Below are positions 47,118 to 61,012 of a stretch of DNA of 64,000 bases, piece after piece. Position 1 is the stretch's first letter; every line of letters starts with the position of its first letter. Under the pieces are notes generated by a model. The model was not told where the DNA came from. It was given only the letters and a program-made list of their open reading frames with translations, and made no database searches. Source of the DNA: Hydractinia symbiolongicarpus (lineage: Eukaryota > Cnidaria > Hydrozoa > Anthoathecata > Hydractiniidae); the NCBI RefSeq assembly GCF_029227915.1, contig NC_079877.1:22345851-22409850 (forward strand), given 5' to 3'. The translations under genes and the position numbers were made by a program.

Positions 47118-47123
47118 AATAAA
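47118..47123 (+). terminator. Polyadenylation signal of the small secreted-protein gene
   Basis: AATAAA 48 bases after the stop codon at 47070. Confidence 0.5.
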
Positions 47124-50100
47124 AGATTATTAGCTAATGAAGCATACGTGCAAATCTGACAATAGCGGAACATTTATTGGGGTTTTGTCCACTTTTCTAC
47201 GAAACATTTCAGAACACACTTAAAGAAGAATGGAATGTGAGATTTATCGAATTTTTAATACTTCGCGAATTATTTATAAAAGCATTTCTTTTAAAACCAA
47301 ACTTACCGTCATAAGACTTATACCAAATGGCTATATTACAGAACTGACTTTGTATATAAGAATTATTAATTAATTATTATGTTTAATAATGTAAAAAAGA
47401 AAAGTATGCTGAGAATCATTTGATAATCTTCGGCATCATTTCAATTTTGGTGAATAATGATTTGAAATGACATACTTAATTTATATGTGCATGTTTTTAT
47501 TTTCCTAAAGAAGAGTCACAATTCATCAAGGGAGTTATCTTTTCCTGTAGGAAATATGAACTCTAGGGACTCTTAATTCACTAGTTTAAGCCAACTGGGG
47601 AGTTCATATTCAGTAGATAATAATGAATGAGAATTAATTTAAACTAGTTTATTTTCTGGGGGACATTAAGGGGAGAATTTTCGGTGACACCAGACATATA
47701 ATATTAAAGATAAGAAAGGGCATTTTGCTATAATAAAAAAGTTTATTAAAATAGCTTGCTATTTTTGTATTTTTCTTTGTTGTATAACAAATCATGTCAT
47801 ATTACATGTTATTTGAAAGTGTCTAGATTATTAGATTACCACTTCATTTGATATTTCCGCCTGTTTGTAGCACGATTACATTCAGCTTTCGCAAAATAAC
47901 TTGGTTAAGGCAACTACGAAAGACCCCTGATCTTCCTTTTTTTCGAAACCATAATGTTCTCATTACTAGCATAATCAACTGTGGGTTTTAAACATTTCCG
48001 TCTTAAATTCCAGACAGGTTTACAAAATAAGAACATATTAAAAACTTGTAATATAGCTATGGTCATAAAATTGCATAGACAACAATTTTTAGGCAGGTTT
48101 ATTCGTTTGAAAGTCTGCGATTATTAATACTCCAAAAAATCGAGAATTTACACTTCCTCAACCATTTAACGTATAAAATTCTTTATAGTTTTCTTATAAA
48201 TTTCTAGTATTTTGATATTTTCCCTTATCTATGTTTACTTCTATTGCTTTCCAGTTTAAAATATTAAATCTAAAATAACCTTTGATAAATTTAATTAAGT
48301 TTCTGGTTAATTTATGTCAGAGCCATTAACAATAAGGCTACCAGAGTTGTGGTGATGCAACATCCTTAAAACGTTAAAATTAAAATGGAAAGTGTTTTCT
48401 TTTATTTATTTGCACGTTAAAACTAATCGGACGAATATATAGGCTAAAAATGTAAATGACGTCACAAAAATGACAAAAACAGCATTTTCGTCAACATAAT
48501 TCTACGCCTCCTGATTTTGTTATTTGTGTTCATTTGGACAAAAGCCATAGAAGTTGACAATTATAACTATCTTCTTATATTGCGGTGTAGTTAAGAGTTT
48601 TTTGAAAAATTACCCTTTTGGAATGACAAAATATGATCTTTCCCGCTTCGCTTTTAAAGAATCGAAGTGGCCATTCATAGTTTCATAGACGCATTTCACA
48701 GGAATTAAATTTTGTTTAAACATATCTTTGAATTTTATTAGCTTTGCTCGTCACTATTGGCTGGCGACATCAATTTGACTAATTAAAATTTTCGTACAAA
48801 ATGTTGAAGCAACACAGTTCATTCCTGTTATGAACAATAAATATGGATTATATAGGTATATATAGAGATTTGCAACAATACAATATGCTGACAGGTACAA
48901 AAGTTAAATCTTCTTCAAGTGTAATGGAGAGGTGCTACGTAATATAGATAAGCATCGTTTATTGTGTGTTTTTTATTCACGCTAAGTTCAGACAAACTTA
49001 ATATCGCACTTGTCTTTTCCATTGTTCTGTAAAATCTATTGAGAAAAAAATGAGCAAAAAATTGTTTAATGTTATCTTCGATCAGCATCTATTGTTGACT
49101 GGTAAAATAAACAACATCATTAGATCAGCTCGTGTAACCCAACGTGTTGTTAGAAAGTTTAGCAGATTTACTCCTATGTCTGTCTGTAAGCCTTAGTGCT
49201 ACCGAAAGGAAACTATTGCAATGCCTGAGCATTTGGTTAATAGTTTCCGACGGATTTAAAACACCACTACTGCAAAAAGCACAATGAACAATCTTATGTA
49301 CACATCGTAAAGACTCCAGAATTGAACATTAAGACTTCGTATGTAGCTATATCGTAGCATATTGTTTATTGCTGATGAATCGATCCCATAACAAGGAAGT
49401 ACCCTGTGCCCTATGGTTTTAAAATCAATGAAAACTGTCCCTACAAGATTGATTGATCTTTTTCGTATTGTCGCCGAGTAAGTGTGTCGTTTCTTTCTAA
49501 CACTAACTTTCGTGGCTAGCTCTTTCGATGATGAACCTTTATATCTCCAATTTTCTGGCCTTATAACGCCCTGATTATTTTGACGCCTCTTGTTCCAATA
49601 TAAAGAAGTGCGAATTTGCAACCTTTCTAATTAACAAATTATTGGAAAAGCGGTTATATTGATTTTTATGTAAATGCCAAGGATTCATCCTATATTGATT
49701 ATTTTTGTTGTATTCTGAGACTATATCTTGCCCTACGAGAAGCAGTTTTTATAAGATATATTTTCCTCTAGCGTTTGTTTTTTATCTTCACCTAAATTTA
49801 TTAGTCAACATCTAAAATAATATCTCCATATGTTAAAAAAAATAAAAAAAGGAGAATATAAAGTCACAGCTTTGAAGACCTCCAGTTCTGTTCCCAATAA
49901 TTAATATTAGTGTTATATTCCTTCTATTTTTCTTTTTTATCCTTTTAATTATACGCTGTAGTTTTTTCTTTTATTTTTTGTCGCTTCTAACAAGCTTGAA
50001 TATTGTGCTTTCTTTCTGAACAATGCTTTAAGATAAAGTTAAAATAAACAGATTGATTTACCCAGAGAAAAATCGTTTGAATATATCGTGCACATTTAAA

Positions 50101-50238
50101 TTTGTGTAGTAATTGTTAAGAAGACAAATATATTTACCTTCTATCTAAAATAGAAAAATATGTTTATATCAAGTTATATCTATCAAAGTATACTTCAGAT
50201 GCATATCGGCAATCTGCACTGAAAATTTACTAATTATC
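47124..50238. other. Spacer without recognised gene
   Basis: A 121-codon minus-strand frame (49256-49621) has no recognisable domain and no supporting signals. Near 47505-47640 short mirrored motifs (ACTAGTTTAA/TTAAACTAGT) hint at a small decayed inverted-repeat element. Nothing else was seen. Confidence 0.4.
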
Positions 50239-50239
50239 G

Positions 50240-50252
50240 TTATTGTTGTTGC

Positions 50253-50317
<65 letters not shown>
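50240..50317. repeat. (TTG)n / (CAA)n microsatellite
   Basis: About 25 TTG units. The minus-strand frame gives a run of glutamines but has no gene context. Confidence 0.95.
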
Positions 50318-50318
<1 letters not shown>

Positions 50319-50558
50319 CTTTTGCTGGAGATTTTATTTTTTGTGTTTTTGCTACTAAACAAATTCTGTCGCAAAAATTTCACTAAGAGAATATCATAAA
50401 TATTTGTCGCGTACATATTTTCTCGATGTGACATTTTACACAGAATTGGTAAAAAAGCAATTCAAATTTATCGAAATATATAACAGGTTTTTTGGTCAAA
50501 GGTTTTTCAGTTTTTTAATCTATTACAATTCATTTCAAGCAAGCTGATTTCAAGAACT

Positions 50559-52413
50559 ATGTTTCATAGTGAAGATTACCAAGAAAATGGAAATAATAAT
50601 ACCGAAGTTTTTACCATGCATCAATTCCAAGATCAAGGTAGGTATTGATTTATTTTACCGACTGTTAGTCTTGCGGTGGAGCAGCAGCTTCCAGTGCGGA
50701 AGGTAGTAGGTTTAATCCCCAACTTTAGTCATGCCAGGGACTCTAAAAGTGTAAATCAATACTTTTTGTTTAGCATTTATCATGAGGATAGGAATGATTT
50801 TCTACACGGTTACTTAGTTAAGTGTTTTCCGGGCCAACACTCGCAGAATGCGCTAGGACTACCTTTGTAAAACCCTAATCGAGAACAGTACCAATAGAAA
50901 CTGAAGAGACTATCCTGGGCGAATAGTCGCAAGAAATTTAAAACAATCCCTATAATCATGTGAAATAATCCTGTGTTTAAAGCGACTGTATGGATCCTTT
51001 GCAAATTTATCTAATCCATATTTATTTGTTTTTGGACTGGTTTATTTGACAATTTTCTGAGCCAGATGGCTTTTATGAATATATATTGATTTTTTTTTTC
51101 CTATTTCAGAGAGTGTTGATATAGAAACATTATACGGATCAGATGAAAAGTTGTTGCGGAAAAAAGATGAGTACCAGAAAACATTCTCAGTACATGGTCT
51201 AACAAAAATTTGCACTGGAAGTAAAGCTGAATCGATATTTTGGATTATCATCCTTCTTTCTGGTCTGTCTGTTTCAATTCTTCTTGTTTACCGACTAGTG
51301 CGAAAGTATTTGCAATTTAACATTTACACTGAAGTGACTGAAATAGCAACCAATCAAAACACTTTTCCTGCAATTACATTCTGCGATTACAATTTAATGC
51401 TGGCCAGTTACTTTGCATACTGTGGAACCTTAGCTGGCGCGAGTCATCCAAATCCAAAAAATCCCTGTGATGCTTCAAGAAAGAAAAAAAAAATTTCAAA
51501 TAATTCGAAAAAAGTACCAGTAAAAGATGGAAGATGGAATAGTAATTTTTACAATGTTGTTAAATGTCATTCGTGGGGTTCTAAGTCTTGCAACAGTGGT
51601 AAATACTTAACATCTCTAACTCAATACTCTCATGCTTGCTTCACATGGAACTATAATGGAGATTTCCATGATGCTTATGGGCATGCCTTTATAATGTTTG
51701 AAGTGAATGAAACTTTTACAAAGCAGCATTCATATATTGTTGCACTTGTGCATGATCCTAGAGTAAAAGAATTGGACATGACCAATAGAGTAATTTTAGA
51801 ACCAAAAAAAGCATACGAACTAAGAATTGTAAAAACGATGCTAAAAAGATTGCCTTCGCCCTATCCATCGAACTGCACTGCAGGTAAACCAATTGATATT
51901 TTCCCCGGTAAATACACACGTCGAACGTGTATGGAATCCAAAGTGTTTGTAAGAATGCTGAAGAAATGCGGAGATGTGCCAGACCACGTAGCGCAGTACA
52001 TTCCACAGCACATGAAACAAAAATATGCTACCAATAATAGTGTCAGGGATGTTTTGAAATGCATTTATGGCTTTCAAAAAGAAGAAATTGAAATTGCGAC
52101 AGATTGTGTGTTACCGTGTGAAGAAATGGAGTTGATGACGATGTTATCATCCCATGAAATGTATGGCAAACAAGATGGAAACAAATCAATATATCGAGTT
52201 GATATACAATACCAGAACGTAGATACTTACAGGGTCGTTGCAGAAAAGAAGCTCTTTTCCTGGGATCAAGTCATAGGAGAGGTTGGTGGCTTACTTGGCT
52301 TGGTCATTGGCGCATCTTTTATGTCTGTTATTGAAATAATCGCATATCTTTACCTGAGCTGTATTGATAAAATCAAAAGCCGATTCAGAGTAGAGTTGAG
52401 TTTTATGCCTTAA
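50559..52413 (+). CDS. DEG/ENaC family sodium channel subunit (two exons: 50559-50637, 51110-52413)
   Basis: Exon 1 encodes 26 residues from ATG and ends in phase 1 (CAAG|GTAGG). Exon 2 follows a pyrimidine-rich acceptor (tcctatttcag) and runs to TAA, for 460 residues in all. Visible hallmarks are the His-Gly gating motif in FSVHGLTKI (about 55-56), TM1 at about 69-88 (FWIIILLSGLSVSILLVY), and the post-TM1 FPAITFC motif. A cysteine-rich extracellular loop with ATDCVLPCEEMEL follows. TM2, near 411-440, contains the selectivity-filter GAS within GLVIGASFMSVIE. Size and layout fit Hydra HyNaC-type, neuropeptide-gated subunits of trimeric channels, but the ligand cannot be read from sequence. The intron holds a SINE-like repeat. 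A paralogue starts at 59170. Confidence 0.92.
50660..50900 (+). mobile_element. Possible tRNA-derived SINE in the DEG/ENaC intron
   Basis: GTCTTGCGGTGGAGCAGCAG resembles a degenerate box A region. AGGTTTAATCCCC, about 35 bases on, resembles box B. A non-tRNA body follows, with 'ccgggccaacactcgcagaatgcgctagg'. It is unlike the 285-bp unit and the 33665 candidate. A single copy, so tentative. Confidence 0.35.
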
Positions 52414-52515
52414 TTGGTCCTAAGTTATATTATTCGTGTGTGTTTCGCCATGTTTTGCCATTAATTTCATTAATTTATGTACAATAACACCTCGTTATTA
52501 TATATATTTACAGAT

Positions 52516-52521
52516 AATAAA
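52516..52521 (+). terminator. Polyadenylation signal of the DEG/ENaC gene
   Basis: AATAAA about 100 bases after the stop at 52413. Confidence 0.55.
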
Positions 52522-54420
52522 TAGGATAATTAATTTAATTTAATTAATTTTTTTTGTTAATTTATCAGATTATTGTTTAGGTGTGAATATTTTTGTAAAA
52601 TTTGCATGAAAATTGATGTCAAATATTTAGTGTCTGCTACAAAAACAAAAAACTTTATATTAACTAATATTAATACACAAATAAAGAAATCGCATACCTT
52701 TATTGATATGTCTGGAAACTTAACGTTTTTAGTTAGCCATGTCGAAGCACAGCTTGATTCTTTCTGAAAAACGTGCGCGGAAAAAACGCCTGGTAAAAAA
52801 ATTATTATGCGTAATTATGCGTTTGACGTCAGTGGTTGGTTGATTCTAAGGATCAAACATACAAAAACACAACAGCAATCCTGGAAACATATGTTGTTCA
52901 GGCAAAATAAGGTGAATTTTCAACGTCACAAAACTAGATACTAATAATTTAAGTTAATGGCGAAACTGTTTAATAATCAAAACGTTTCATGATTTTGTTT
53001 CATTTGTCTTCACTCTTCATTATCAGACGATTTTCTATGATAATATTGAATGATTCGTCTTAATTCATCAAAAATCACATGTCTTTGTAATCGCAATTCT
53101 TTTTAATATCATGTTTTAATGTCATGAAATTGATGACAGTAAGTACATCCACTTGCATGACATTACATATTTTTCGATCCAAGTCACTGCTGTTTCAATA
53201 GGCGGTAGTATTACTATGAAATTATCGCTTCAGATGTTATGTGTCTTGTTGTTTTTTTTCGTTAGTGTAAAAAAATTTTATTAGGCTACACCGACTTTTG
53301 AAGGCATATATTTTTTCAACTACGACTTTCTAACAACAGCGAGAACGTTTGACAGTTTTTAACGAATATGCGTTTTGTTATAAGTTCTGGGATATAGGAT
53401 CTGTCCTCACCTTTTCTGTTTTTATTTTCTTAATCTTTTTCAGTCTGATTTGCTCTCACAACGCAGCAATATTGCCAAGTTTGAACATGGGTTAATCTTA
53501 TTTTCAGATTATTTTCAGATTTTACCTAAAAATCGGGTAAAATCTGCATATTTGCAATAAAGTAATTGCATTTCAACCAGATAATGGTATTTTGGGTAAA
53601 TTTAAAGCTTTCAATAACAGGGAAAGAGCTGACATAAGCAAAAACTTATTGCTGCCATTGTATGAATTTATACAGCGTATAGCATATCATAAATGTCCAT
53701 ATATAAAAAAAGCTGGTTAAAATTCTATTGTTGTGAGGTTTTTATCCAGTAAAAAAAAGAAGGATGAAAGAATATATAACTTGTCTTGCATATATCTTAT
53801 AAGAACGTAGGATGTGTTTTGTTTTCTTCATTTTATATATAAAAAATCTTGAAAAATAATCTTTTAATCAACTTTTTTATTCATAAAAAATAAATATGCG
53901 TGGAATTCTTTCATAAACCAAAAAGTTTTGTTTTTAACCTAAAATAAAATTTCACATTGTCTTCTCTGATTAAAATTAAAGTTTGATATGACAAACATTT
54001 TCTAGACAAAATTTTAAAACTGTTTCTTTCTAGGCAGTGGGAATCATTCGAGTAAAACTATTTTGTGAGTTGTGTAATGTGTGAATCTTAAATAATACTA
54101 AAGCTACCCTTGCCTTGAATGGAAAAAATTTACTTGTTGTGTTATGGAGCAAATTATTCTTTTTTGTTCAAAAGTAAACGTCAAATGCAACATTTGTTGA
54201 AATAGAACGATGTTTTTTACAAGTTTATTCTATGCAGTCATTCGAACGCTGTTTTCATTGTAAAATGTATCCTTTTTTGGACAAATTTAATTCGAATTTT
54301 TGGCTAAAAAATTTTGAAATATCAAAACCTTTATTTGTACGCCAATTATTGCGAATGTAGTTATTTGTTTGTTTCTTGTGAATTTATCTTTAAAACGAAA
54401 AGAAATGATGACATTCATTT
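52522..54420. other. Spacer with a MITE fragment
   Basis: About 53440-53700 aligns in reverse with the 3282 MITE family (the 'gcaataagtttttgcttatgtcag' equivalent and the 'aaaatcgggtaaaatc' stretch). Otherwise no gene was recognised. Confidence 0.4.
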
Positions 54421-54775
54421 CGAACGAGATTATACTTGTCTTACAGAGACCAAATAAAGACGTCTTTGAGACGTTTATTCCCAACAAGATTTTACTGGTC
54501 TTACAGAGACCAAATGAAGACGTCTTTGAGACGTTTCTTTCGAACGAGATTTTACTGGTCTTACAGAGACCAAATAAAGACGTCTTTGAGACGTTTCTTT
54601 AAAACGAGATAAAACTGGTCTAACGGAGACCAAATAAAAACGTCTTTAAGACGTTTCTTTAAAACGAGATTTTACTCGTCTAAACACGTCTTTAAGACGT
54701 CTTTTTCTGGTCGAGAGACGTCCGAACGAGCTAGAGACGAGAAAAGACGTCTTTAAGACGTCTTTGTGTTTACTG
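54421..54775 (+). repeat. 60-bp tandem repeat with nested palindromes
   Basis: Five units of exactly 60 bp (the last diverged), followed by a tail of the same motifs. Each unit carries two hairpins: GGTCT-TACAG-AGACC, and AAAGACGTCTTT followed by GAGACGTTT. The tail holds AAAGACGTCTTT, then AAGACGTCTTT, in dense succession. The period divisible by three gives a 77-codon open frame with a 20-residue repeat, which I regard as incidental. Confidence 0.85.
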
Positions 54776-57700
54776 GGCTGTTTGAAAAACAGGGTTCATT
54801 CAATAACTGAAGACACAGGATATACACCAGTAAGATCACCAATATTAATAAGCATGATATTTTATGCATTTTTTGAAAGAAGGCAGCTACCTTATTTATT
54901 ACAATTTAAAGCTAGCTAGTTTATCTAGCTCATTTATCACCAAATGATAAACAAACCAACGGCTCAATGTCTGGCAAATGCATGCTATAGTATCTTATAT
55001 TATTACCAAATTTTAACAATTAGATTGTATTTGCAATTAATTTTGCAAATAGTGCAAGTAAACAAACCATATCTGCACTACTTCGTTGCAAACTAAAAAT
55101 TTGATCATAACTTATCTCATTTTCATGTTTATTCTGTATTTTGATGCGTTGTATTTCGAGGAACGAAAATTGATATTGAAATAGGTGTACTAAATAGTTC
55201 CCACTGTTGCATTTTAAAACACTAATTAAAATAAATTGTAGAATTATGTACTTTCGACAAACGTTATAGGGATACGGGTTTTTTTTGTTTGTTTAACGGT
55301 TTTTCATGACGTCATTAACCTGTCGATCCTGAATAGGGAAATTTGGTCCCGCTTTAGTGAACTCACATGGTCCATTGTAATCCAGGCTAAAGAATACTGT
55401 ACCTTTGTTACTGGTTTTTTAAATGTTCTTTCTTTTTCAGATCAAAACATCCACAAACAGCAATTCGAAAATTTCTTAAGGGATAGATTAAATTTCGGAC
55501 GCCTAATAAATAATGGAACTTTTAAATGCTAATAAATTTATTGCTGAATTAATAAAATGCAGAACTTCTTGGTTTATTGAAATCATCAAATTTTTTAGGT
55601 CAATTTCAAAGATATATCCAGTTAATGTTTATTTATTCCATTTAAAATAACTAGTTAGTAACAATAATAAAATTTTCCGCTAAATTGATGGAATATTAAA
55701 TTACTAGCGACCACAATGTTATCGATTATAAAGTATGATATGTGTGTTGCGGTAGATTGAAAATTAATTCCGTGTTGTAAGACGCAGGTCGCATGGACTA
55801 TTTTCCTTCGCTACTTAAGTGGATTTAACGTCTGCATTGTTTGTGTTTATCAGGATTTTGATAACCATGTCTGTCTAATTTTTTTGTTTTTAATATATTT
55901 TTTTTTATAATTTGGCAATGAAAGAGTTTTACAATTAATAAAACACTTAAACAGTGCAGAGGACATTATGTGTGGAAATGCAACTCGAAGTTTAAGGTTT
56001 CTTATGACATCTGATTAATGTGTTAAACAGCCTTCCTCTGCATACGCCATTCGTCCTTTCACTCAAATACGCCTTGCTGTAACATCAATTATTTCATTGT
56101 TGGTATTACACTACTAGGTTGGAATTTTTCACTCCTTAAAGATGGTAGAAATATTATATTCCTGGCATACATCATTATTATTTTCGCTGTGCAATTTCGA
56201 ATCTTGTTGTGTATGCTGATTATTAGTTCACCTGGCGCACAGTAAAGAGCATGTCGGACATCAAATGGGAGAACAGACACATGTTGTAATCGTTCCAGTG
56301 AGATATCATATTACAGACGTAGGCCTTCTTAGAAAATTTTTGTCAACTATGAAACCATGCTCTTTCAGTGAAATAGTAGTTAACCATACTTTGGCCCCAT
56401 TCTCCGTGCTCACTTCTCCAATACGTTTCTTTTGCTTTATCCGGCCTCATTAGTTCGGTAGAGGAGCCTCCATAATCCGTGGAAAAAGTGTAGGTCAAAA
56501 AGCTGTGTGGACAAAATTATTTTCACCTTCAGGACAAAATGAAACGAATCAATAAGAAATTTGATTGGTTTTCTCTACTTTTGTTGTTAAATATATATTT
56601 ATGTTTTTTTTATACCCCTTTTGATTAGCCAAAGAAATTGAAAGGTTAAAATCAGTTCAACTTACAGAGAAGAACTCTCCAGTGTTAATTTACGGCCCAA
56701 AATGGTGGAGAATATTTTCCGTTTCACAAAAATTTTGTTGGGGTGAAAATTCTTTTGAATTCATCATTAAAATTAACAGATTAAAATTAACTGCGTTACT
56801 TCCTCACGTGACAAGCATAAAAAAATATTGTCCAGGTTTGCTGTTTACAAAGAAAATATTTTTGTCGCAAAAGTAGAAATACCTAATCTTATCTTAATTG
56901 TATCAATGCTCCAGAAATAAACATCGACACGATAAATATGTCTCACTATTTACTCATAGAAAAGCTTTTTTCCTCCTTCAGTGTTTGTTTTTTTAAAAAA
57001 AAACTAACGAAACGTAAATAGTTACAGAGTGAACTGTGTGAGTATTTTTTTTACCATATTAGAAACAACAAAAAAAAAACAGCAGCATGCTTAAGCTGGT
57101 AGTAAAACACGTCAAAAAACTACCGGTTGAGTTGGGTTTTATTATGAGTAACCGAGTTGTTAAGAGATAAGGAGGAGAGTTGGGTCAAAACTAAGGAAGC
57201 TGTTAAAAAAGTCAGCAGATGAAAAATTGAAAAAATAAACAACAATTATTTATACCGAGATAATTTAACAAAAACATTTTGCGGCTGAAATAAAGAAAGG
57301 AGTTACTTATAAAACATTTTTGGCTTCTCAGTATCGTAAATTATTATTTCAGTGTTGCTTTTACGTCTCGAACACGTTCTAACTTAACCTAAAGGGACTC
57401 TACGAAACAAGAACGGGGACTATCTACGCTGGTCATTGAAAAATGCACCAAAATTTGATTAGTAAAATTAAACGAAACGTGAAGTTAAAATCAAATCAAA
57501 AATGGCTACTGTCAAAATTGCATATAAGAAAATGCTGACAACAAGCCATTGAACACAAAATTTAGGTAAGAAAAACTTATATTCGCGGCAACCTTGTTTT
57601 GGGGACTTTACTGTGATATGCGCATTCGCATTGAAAGAACTATAAAATCTTTTCCGTCGTAGATGACTCCGTCCTTGTTTTTAAGGTCACTACAAGTATA

Positions 57701-59169
57701 AGTGCGATGCATTTCAAATCGTTTAAAGAAAGTAATTATAATTATAAGTTTGGTAATTTATTGAGATGATTACAAGAATTCTTATCAATAACAGTTCGGT
57801 CAAATAAATACAACATGTGATTGACCACTCCTTAATTATGACTTTCAACATGACACATCAATCCAATTATTGTGAAAACCAAAACATTCTCCACAGGATT
57901 AAGGGAGTAGAAAGATTGACATAAAGATTAAAAGCATAAGAAGAATATAACAAATCGTTATTTCCAACATTTGCAGACAATTTAAAATGGTAACCATAGA
58001 ATTTACACTCATTATATATGATAACACTTGAAAACAACTTACATGGTTGATTACAGATCTGAATTCTAAGTATTCCTTATTCGCGGAGTCGACAAAATTA
58101 GTTCTCACAAAATGCATTTTTTTTTGGTTGAAGAAATTACTTGCCAAAAAAATTGGTACTGTGTGGTCACTGGACTACAATAATAAGAAAAAGGACCACA
58201 GGAAATCGCACTGAGTAGATTCTGATTCATTCTGATTTGTCGTGTGCATTGATAGTTTTTTGTTGTGAGAGCAGCAGTCTGTCAATGCGACCTCAACATT
58301 TTTGAAAGAAACAAAATATGTTGTTGTTCCCATACGTCGTTATAATTATAATTATAAATAATTATAATTCGTAATTACGCTTGTGTTAATATAACGAGTA
58401 ATATTTGTAATCGGCATTAACGTTTTAACAAACCCTATTTTCTTTGTTATAAATCAAACATTTTCTTTGTCAACTTTAAATATCAAGATGAAAATCATGC
58501 GGTAAACAGGGATTGGCTAATTACCAAACTATGACATCATGTCAAAGTAGCAAGTTGATTGATTGGATTAATAGATATTAACATGAGCTATGCAAACGAA
58601 CCTATTGAAGCTTGTTTCTGGACATAGGTCAAGAATAAGTAAAAAACACTCAAATAAGATAGGCGGTGCAAGTTAATTTGAAAAAAAAAACAGGTTCCGA
58701 ATGGATCTCGTGTAATAAAATGTCAATTAGTAGACATAAAAGGAGTGGAGGAGACGGTCACTGTCATAACACATGTTTATTGTCCAGCTTGATCTTTACC
58801 TTAGTAATTAGTGGGTAGCCTTAATTTATTAATTATGAACTGTAATTAAATTAAGTTGCTGTTAACGACTGTTAATCTTTTAGTGAAAGCTTTATAGCAG
58901 CGGGAAAGAAATGTGTTCGACACAAACTTTTGACGATCGGAAGCAAAGCAGTGTGTTCTGCACGTTTCTGTACGAGGGAGTAAGAAGTATCCAAGATTCA
59001 AGCAATGTTATGAAAGAAAACATCAACACACTTTTACATGACAATAAAAGGTTGCTACGATTAACAGTTTTAATACCGTCTTATATCTGATAGTTTGATT
59101 AATATTTTTACGTGACACATTTCAAGAGAACACCTTTCTGCAGCTCAAATTTTAAACTTCAACATCGCC
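54776..59169. other. Spacer between the two DEG/ENaC genes
   Basis: Acceptor-like sites precede short open frames at about 55441-55530 and 56632-56875, but no domain is recognisable and no matching start exon was found. A solitary end of the 12498-14213 element family lies near 55170. Confidence 0.4.
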
Positions 59170-59245
59170 ATGGCTCCTGGAAACAATAATATGAAACAGG
59201 TTAAAGAAAAAGATTTGGAAATGGCGCATATACTTAAGAGAGACG
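59170..59245 (+). CDS. Second DEG/ENaC gene, exon 1
   Basis: ATG followed by 25 mostly polar residues (MAPGNNNMKQVKEKDLEMAH...) and a donor GACG|GTAAT in phase 1. This is the same exon design as the DEG/ENaC gene at 50559. It joins in phase to 63898. Confidence 0.6.
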
Positions 59246-61012
59246 GTAATTTTTTATTTTTTGTGTAATTTTGCTTGCATCATAGTAAATACAGTATGAC
59301 TACTGCTTTTTTGCGTTTTGATTTTTTATCCTAACAAAAGAAAACAATTTTTTATCGAATTTTTCTGATGTTGAGAATAGTTGTTGTTGTTATTTAGCCT
59401 CTGAATAGTTAACAAATTCCCTTTGCTAGTAATCATATCCAAATATGTATCTATTTTCCTTACTTTCCTTTTAAGCCCTTACTAAGGTTGTTTTCAGAGA
59501 GATAACGCCACTCCTTGTTCTTCCATTTTTGGTACATTGTCTCAGTGTGAGGGGTCGGAGGATTTCATCTTCTGCAACCTCTGAGGTAACCAAATGGAAA
59601 CCAAATACAATGAAAAAGAGGTAAATATATCTGATGAAGTAGCAGAAAGTCGAACAAAAATATATTTTGCATACAAAAGTCAAAGTTCTAGTGCAACAGC
59701 TAATTGGCTATTTATGTTAATTACAAGATGTGAAAAAATATCGAAAAAATGCTAGTAGTGGTAAAATGTTGAAGATCTTTTTAACATGTGACTTTTTCTT
59801 CTTGTCATTGATTGAAAGAACAAGAAAGCAGTTCATCGTTTTAAGTAAAATGTGAATATTATAAATAAAAAAAATATAGAGTTATACAAGACAATTGTTT
59901 AAGAGTATCTCATTTCCGTGAAAAATGTACAAATATAATTATCTTGATCTACCTGAAATGCCTCACTTAGTAAATCCACCCACCAGTCAAAAGTTACCAG
60001 CCTGACAATTAGCCAGCTCTGTTTTGCCGAGCCAAATTGCCTGCATATAAGTAGTCAATATGATAGACTAGTACGCACTCAAGGAGGTCTAGGATGCCGA
60101 ATGTTTTTCGAAGGATCGCTTAGCGTACACATAGGTTAGAAGTAGAAACTCTCTAAATAGCTAGTTGACTTTTAAACTTTATGATTTGAGAAAAAATAAC
60201 CATTTTGTAACATTTGGAAAACATTGCTTATTACACATCAAACTGAAGCTGTTAAAGTGTCATTAATCTTATCATTATCTTTTTTATTTGACCTCGTTGT
60301 GATGTAAGATGCGTTTAAAATTGGACAACTTTAATCAGTACAAGAATATAGGCGCCTCGAAAGAAATATATTTGGTAAAAATGCATGTAACATGGTGGTG
60401 ACATGCTTTGTATTTTATAATACTTTGATTCATGTAAAACGTATTTTCTCAGGTTTCATTTGAAGTATTTATTGTCTGTATGCTGCTTAAACAACACAGT
60501 CACTTAGGGTGGTTTTTACACAAGTTTTCAGACCTTCCGATATTCACTGTCTTAAGAATATCTCAGAATAATTTTTGCCCAAAAGTTAAATTTTTTATTT
60601 TGAAACGAAAAAATGTTTTTCTTGTTTAAGAAAAGCGTTACAGTTTGTTAATGACATTCTCGAAGTTCTAATAAATGACTTCTACAGTTGTCATTTCAAC
60701 CTATAGATTAAAAGAAAAAATGCATTGGAATAATTATGCACTGAAATAATACTGAAATATAAGTACTACCAATGTTCGCCATTATTCAAGATAAAAATAA
60801 TTCAAAACAATAATGAGTTTTATTGTTGTGATACTTATATATGCATAGCCTGAAAAGGACTTTAAGTTGAGATAAATATGAAAATGCTAAAAATGGCAAA
60901 GTTTTGAAACAAATTTTTCTTCGGACCTTGTTACATGTCGTGTTTCTGAGTATTAAAACGTAAAGGGTACATGATCACAACACAAAAACAACAAAACATT
61001 CACCGTTTCTAA

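Noticed and set aside
49256-49621. 121-codon minus-strand frame
   Set aside because: No recognisable domain, no signal peptide, no clear splice or poly(A) context; plausible by chance in a long spacer.
50240-50434. Minus-strand polyglutamine frame
   Set aside because: It is a (CAA)n microsatellite joined to a short AT-rich frame; no splice sites, domain or poly(A) signal support it.
54369-54602. 77-codon frame with a 20-residue repeat
   Set aside because: It follows directly from the 60-bp satellite whose period is divisible by three.
55441-55532. Possible terminal exon after a TTTTTCAG acceptor, ending in TAA
   Set aside because: Only about 30 codons, no domain, and no upstream exon identified.
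56632-56875. Possible exon with acceptor-like TTGATTAG and an open frame
   Set aside because: It does not resemble DEG/ENaC or any other family I know, and no partner exon in matching phase was found.
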